A stretch of DNA of 6,551 bases from Elusimicrobiota bacterium (lineage in GTDB: Bacteria > CAYTYR01 > UBA6262 > DAOVJB01): assembly GCA_030673425.1 (NCBI GenBank), contig DAOVJB010000074.1, positions 1 to 6,551 of the forward strand, in the 5' to 3' direction. Made by a program: the position numbers and the translations under genes. Of this stretch, positions 6,171 through 6,551 are shown one piece after another; positions within the stretch are counted from its first letter, which is position 1, and every line of letters begins with the position of its first letter. The notes beneath the pieces were generated by a model. That model saw only the letters and a list, made by a program, of their open reading frames with translations. It was not told the DNA's origin and did not search any database.

Positions 6171-6368
6171 GTGATAGATAAGATAGGAACAACAGCAGGA
6201 AAAATCTGGGAATTCTTAAATGAGCATGGAGAAGCAACAATCCTAAAGATTAAAACTAACCTCAAACTTTCTAACAGTCTTGTTTGTATAGGAATAGGTT
6301 GGTTAGTAAGGGAAGATAAAGTAAATATTAAAACAGGTAAAAAGGATTATAAGATTTCTTTGAAATAA
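6171..6368 (+). CDS. small winged helix-turn-helix protein, DUF2582-like
   Basis: A 65-residue protein resembling the winged helix-turn-helix family DUF2582. The pattern is IGTTAGKIWEFLNEHGEAT (residues 5-23), a helix preceded by the Gly-Thr-Thr-Ala-Gly turn, then the predicted recognition-helix region LKLSNSLVCIGIGWLVRE (31-48), then a two-stranded wing (DKVNIKTGKKDYKISLK, 49-65). The length equals a single complete domain. The protein is Lys-rich and has no membrane segment, so it probably binds DNA or another nucleic acid, though the family has no settled function. The GTG start is chosen because AGGAGGG (6161-6167) lies just upstream and no ATG is available before the conserved helix. It sits between the Lys-rich peptide gene and a strong terminator, so its transcription comes either from the promoter at 5888 or from a weak local one. 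The family assignment comes from remembered motif similarity. Confidence 0.8.
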   Translation: MIDKIGTTAGKIWEFLNEHGEATILKIKTNLKLSNSLVCIGIGWLVREDKVNIKTGKKDYKISLK

Positions 6369-6403
6369 AAGGTATAAAAATGCTTTATTATAGTAAGTTT
6401 TTT

Positions 6404-6428
6404 AATCCGCCTCAGGCGGATTTTTTTT
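6404..6428 (+). terminator. Intrinsic terminator
   Basis: AATCCGCC (6404-6411) and GGCGGATT (6415-6422) form a perfect, GC-rich 8-bp stem with a TCA loop, running straight into a T-tract that ends at 6428. It lies 35 nt after the winged-helix gene and separates the small-gene unit from uppP. The upstream side is T-rich rather than A-rich, so it should act on the + strand only. Confidence 0.92.
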
Positions 6429-6430
6429 GC

Positions 6431-6459
6431 TTGTTTTTTTATGGTGGATGTGTTATAAT
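6431..6459 (+). promoter_or_regulatory. Extended -10 promoter for uppP
   Basis: A perfect TATAAT (6454-6459) preceded by TGT (6451-6453) forms an extended -10 element. A partial -35 box TTGTTT (6431-6436) lies 17 nt upstream. It follows directly after the terminator and would start transcription near 6466, leaving a leader of about 22 nt before uppP. Confidence 0.75.
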
Positions 6460-6487
6460 GCAACCCAGATAAACTGATGGGGAATTG

Positions 6488-6551
6488 ATGAGTTTTCTAG
6501 AGAGTGTAATTTTGGGAATAGTGCAGGGGCTAACGGAATTTTTACCTATCT
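6488..6551 (+). CDS. uppP: undecaprenyl-diphosphatase UppP/BacA (3' truncated by window)
   Basis: Only the first 21 codons are present. They include GIVQGLTEFLPI (residues 10-21), the highly conserved N-terminal signature of the UppP/BacA family, which normally continues as SSSGH. The full protein, about 250-280 residues, is a polytopic inner-membrane enzyme that dephosphorylates undecaprenyl diphosphate to recycle the lipid carrier for peptidoglycan and other envelope polymers; it also confers bacitracin tolerance. The ATG is preceded by GGGGA (6479-6483) as ribosome binding site. A TTG immediately upstream (6485) is in frame but less likely. The gene has its own promoter just after a strong terminator, so it begins a new transcription unit. 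Confidence 0.92.
   Translation, partial: MSFLESVILGIVQGLTEFLPI

Noticed and set aside
5936-6265. 109-codon frame on the minus strand
   Set aside because: It is the antisense of the Lys-rich gene and neighbouring A-rich DNA, has a low-complexity Ser/Phe/Leu composition, and crosses the hairpins and the start of the winged-helix gene.

Overview
This is a low-GC, AT-rich bacterial window with every recognisable gene on the + strand. The first 5.3 kb is a conserved translation and RNA-metabolism cluster: nrnA-like DHH phosphoesterase (start cut off), truB, ribF, rpsO, pnp. This order is the usual downstream half of the nusA-infB-rbfA operon of many bacteria, so the window probably begins just after rbfA. 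The lineage cannot be fixed from the sequence alone. The AT-rich composition, the short Lys-rich peptide and the DUF2582-like protein would fit an uncultivated Gram-negative-type lineage such as Omnitrophota, but that is only a guess.

Layout. At 1-2829, nrnA, truB and ribF are packed tightly: nrnA and truB overlap by 17 nt and truB and ribF are 15 nt apart. A good promoter overlaps the end of ribF and drives rpsO (2871-3140), then pnp (3197-5284), with a small hairpin just before the pnp ribosome binding site. accB (5327-5773), the biotin carrier of acetyl-CoA carboxylase, follows 42 nt after pnp. It is not followed by accC, its usual partner.

The accessory-looking part is 5774-6430. An AT-rich spacer with phased A-tracts leads into a promoter with a perfect TTGACA box. 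That promoter precedes a 21-codon gene, too short for most gene callers, encoding an almost pure Lys/Ala/Thr peptide (14 Lys of 21). A strong 11-bp hairpin without a U-tract follows, then a second hairpin with a T-rich tail. Next comes a 65-codon GTG-start gene for a DUF2582-like winged-helix protein, closed by a clear intrinsic terminator. A new extended -10 promoter then drives uppP (undecaprenyl-diphosphatase), of which only the first 21 codons are in the window.

Functionally, the main cluster joins tRNA modification (TruB), a 30S ribosomal protein (S15), RNA decay (PNPase, and NrnA for the shortest fragments) and FAD/FMN synthesis (RibF). No mobile element, CRISPR array, tRNA or rRNA is visible. 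The least explained part is the pair of small genes between accB and uppP, with their unusual hairpin and curved-DNA-like promoter region.
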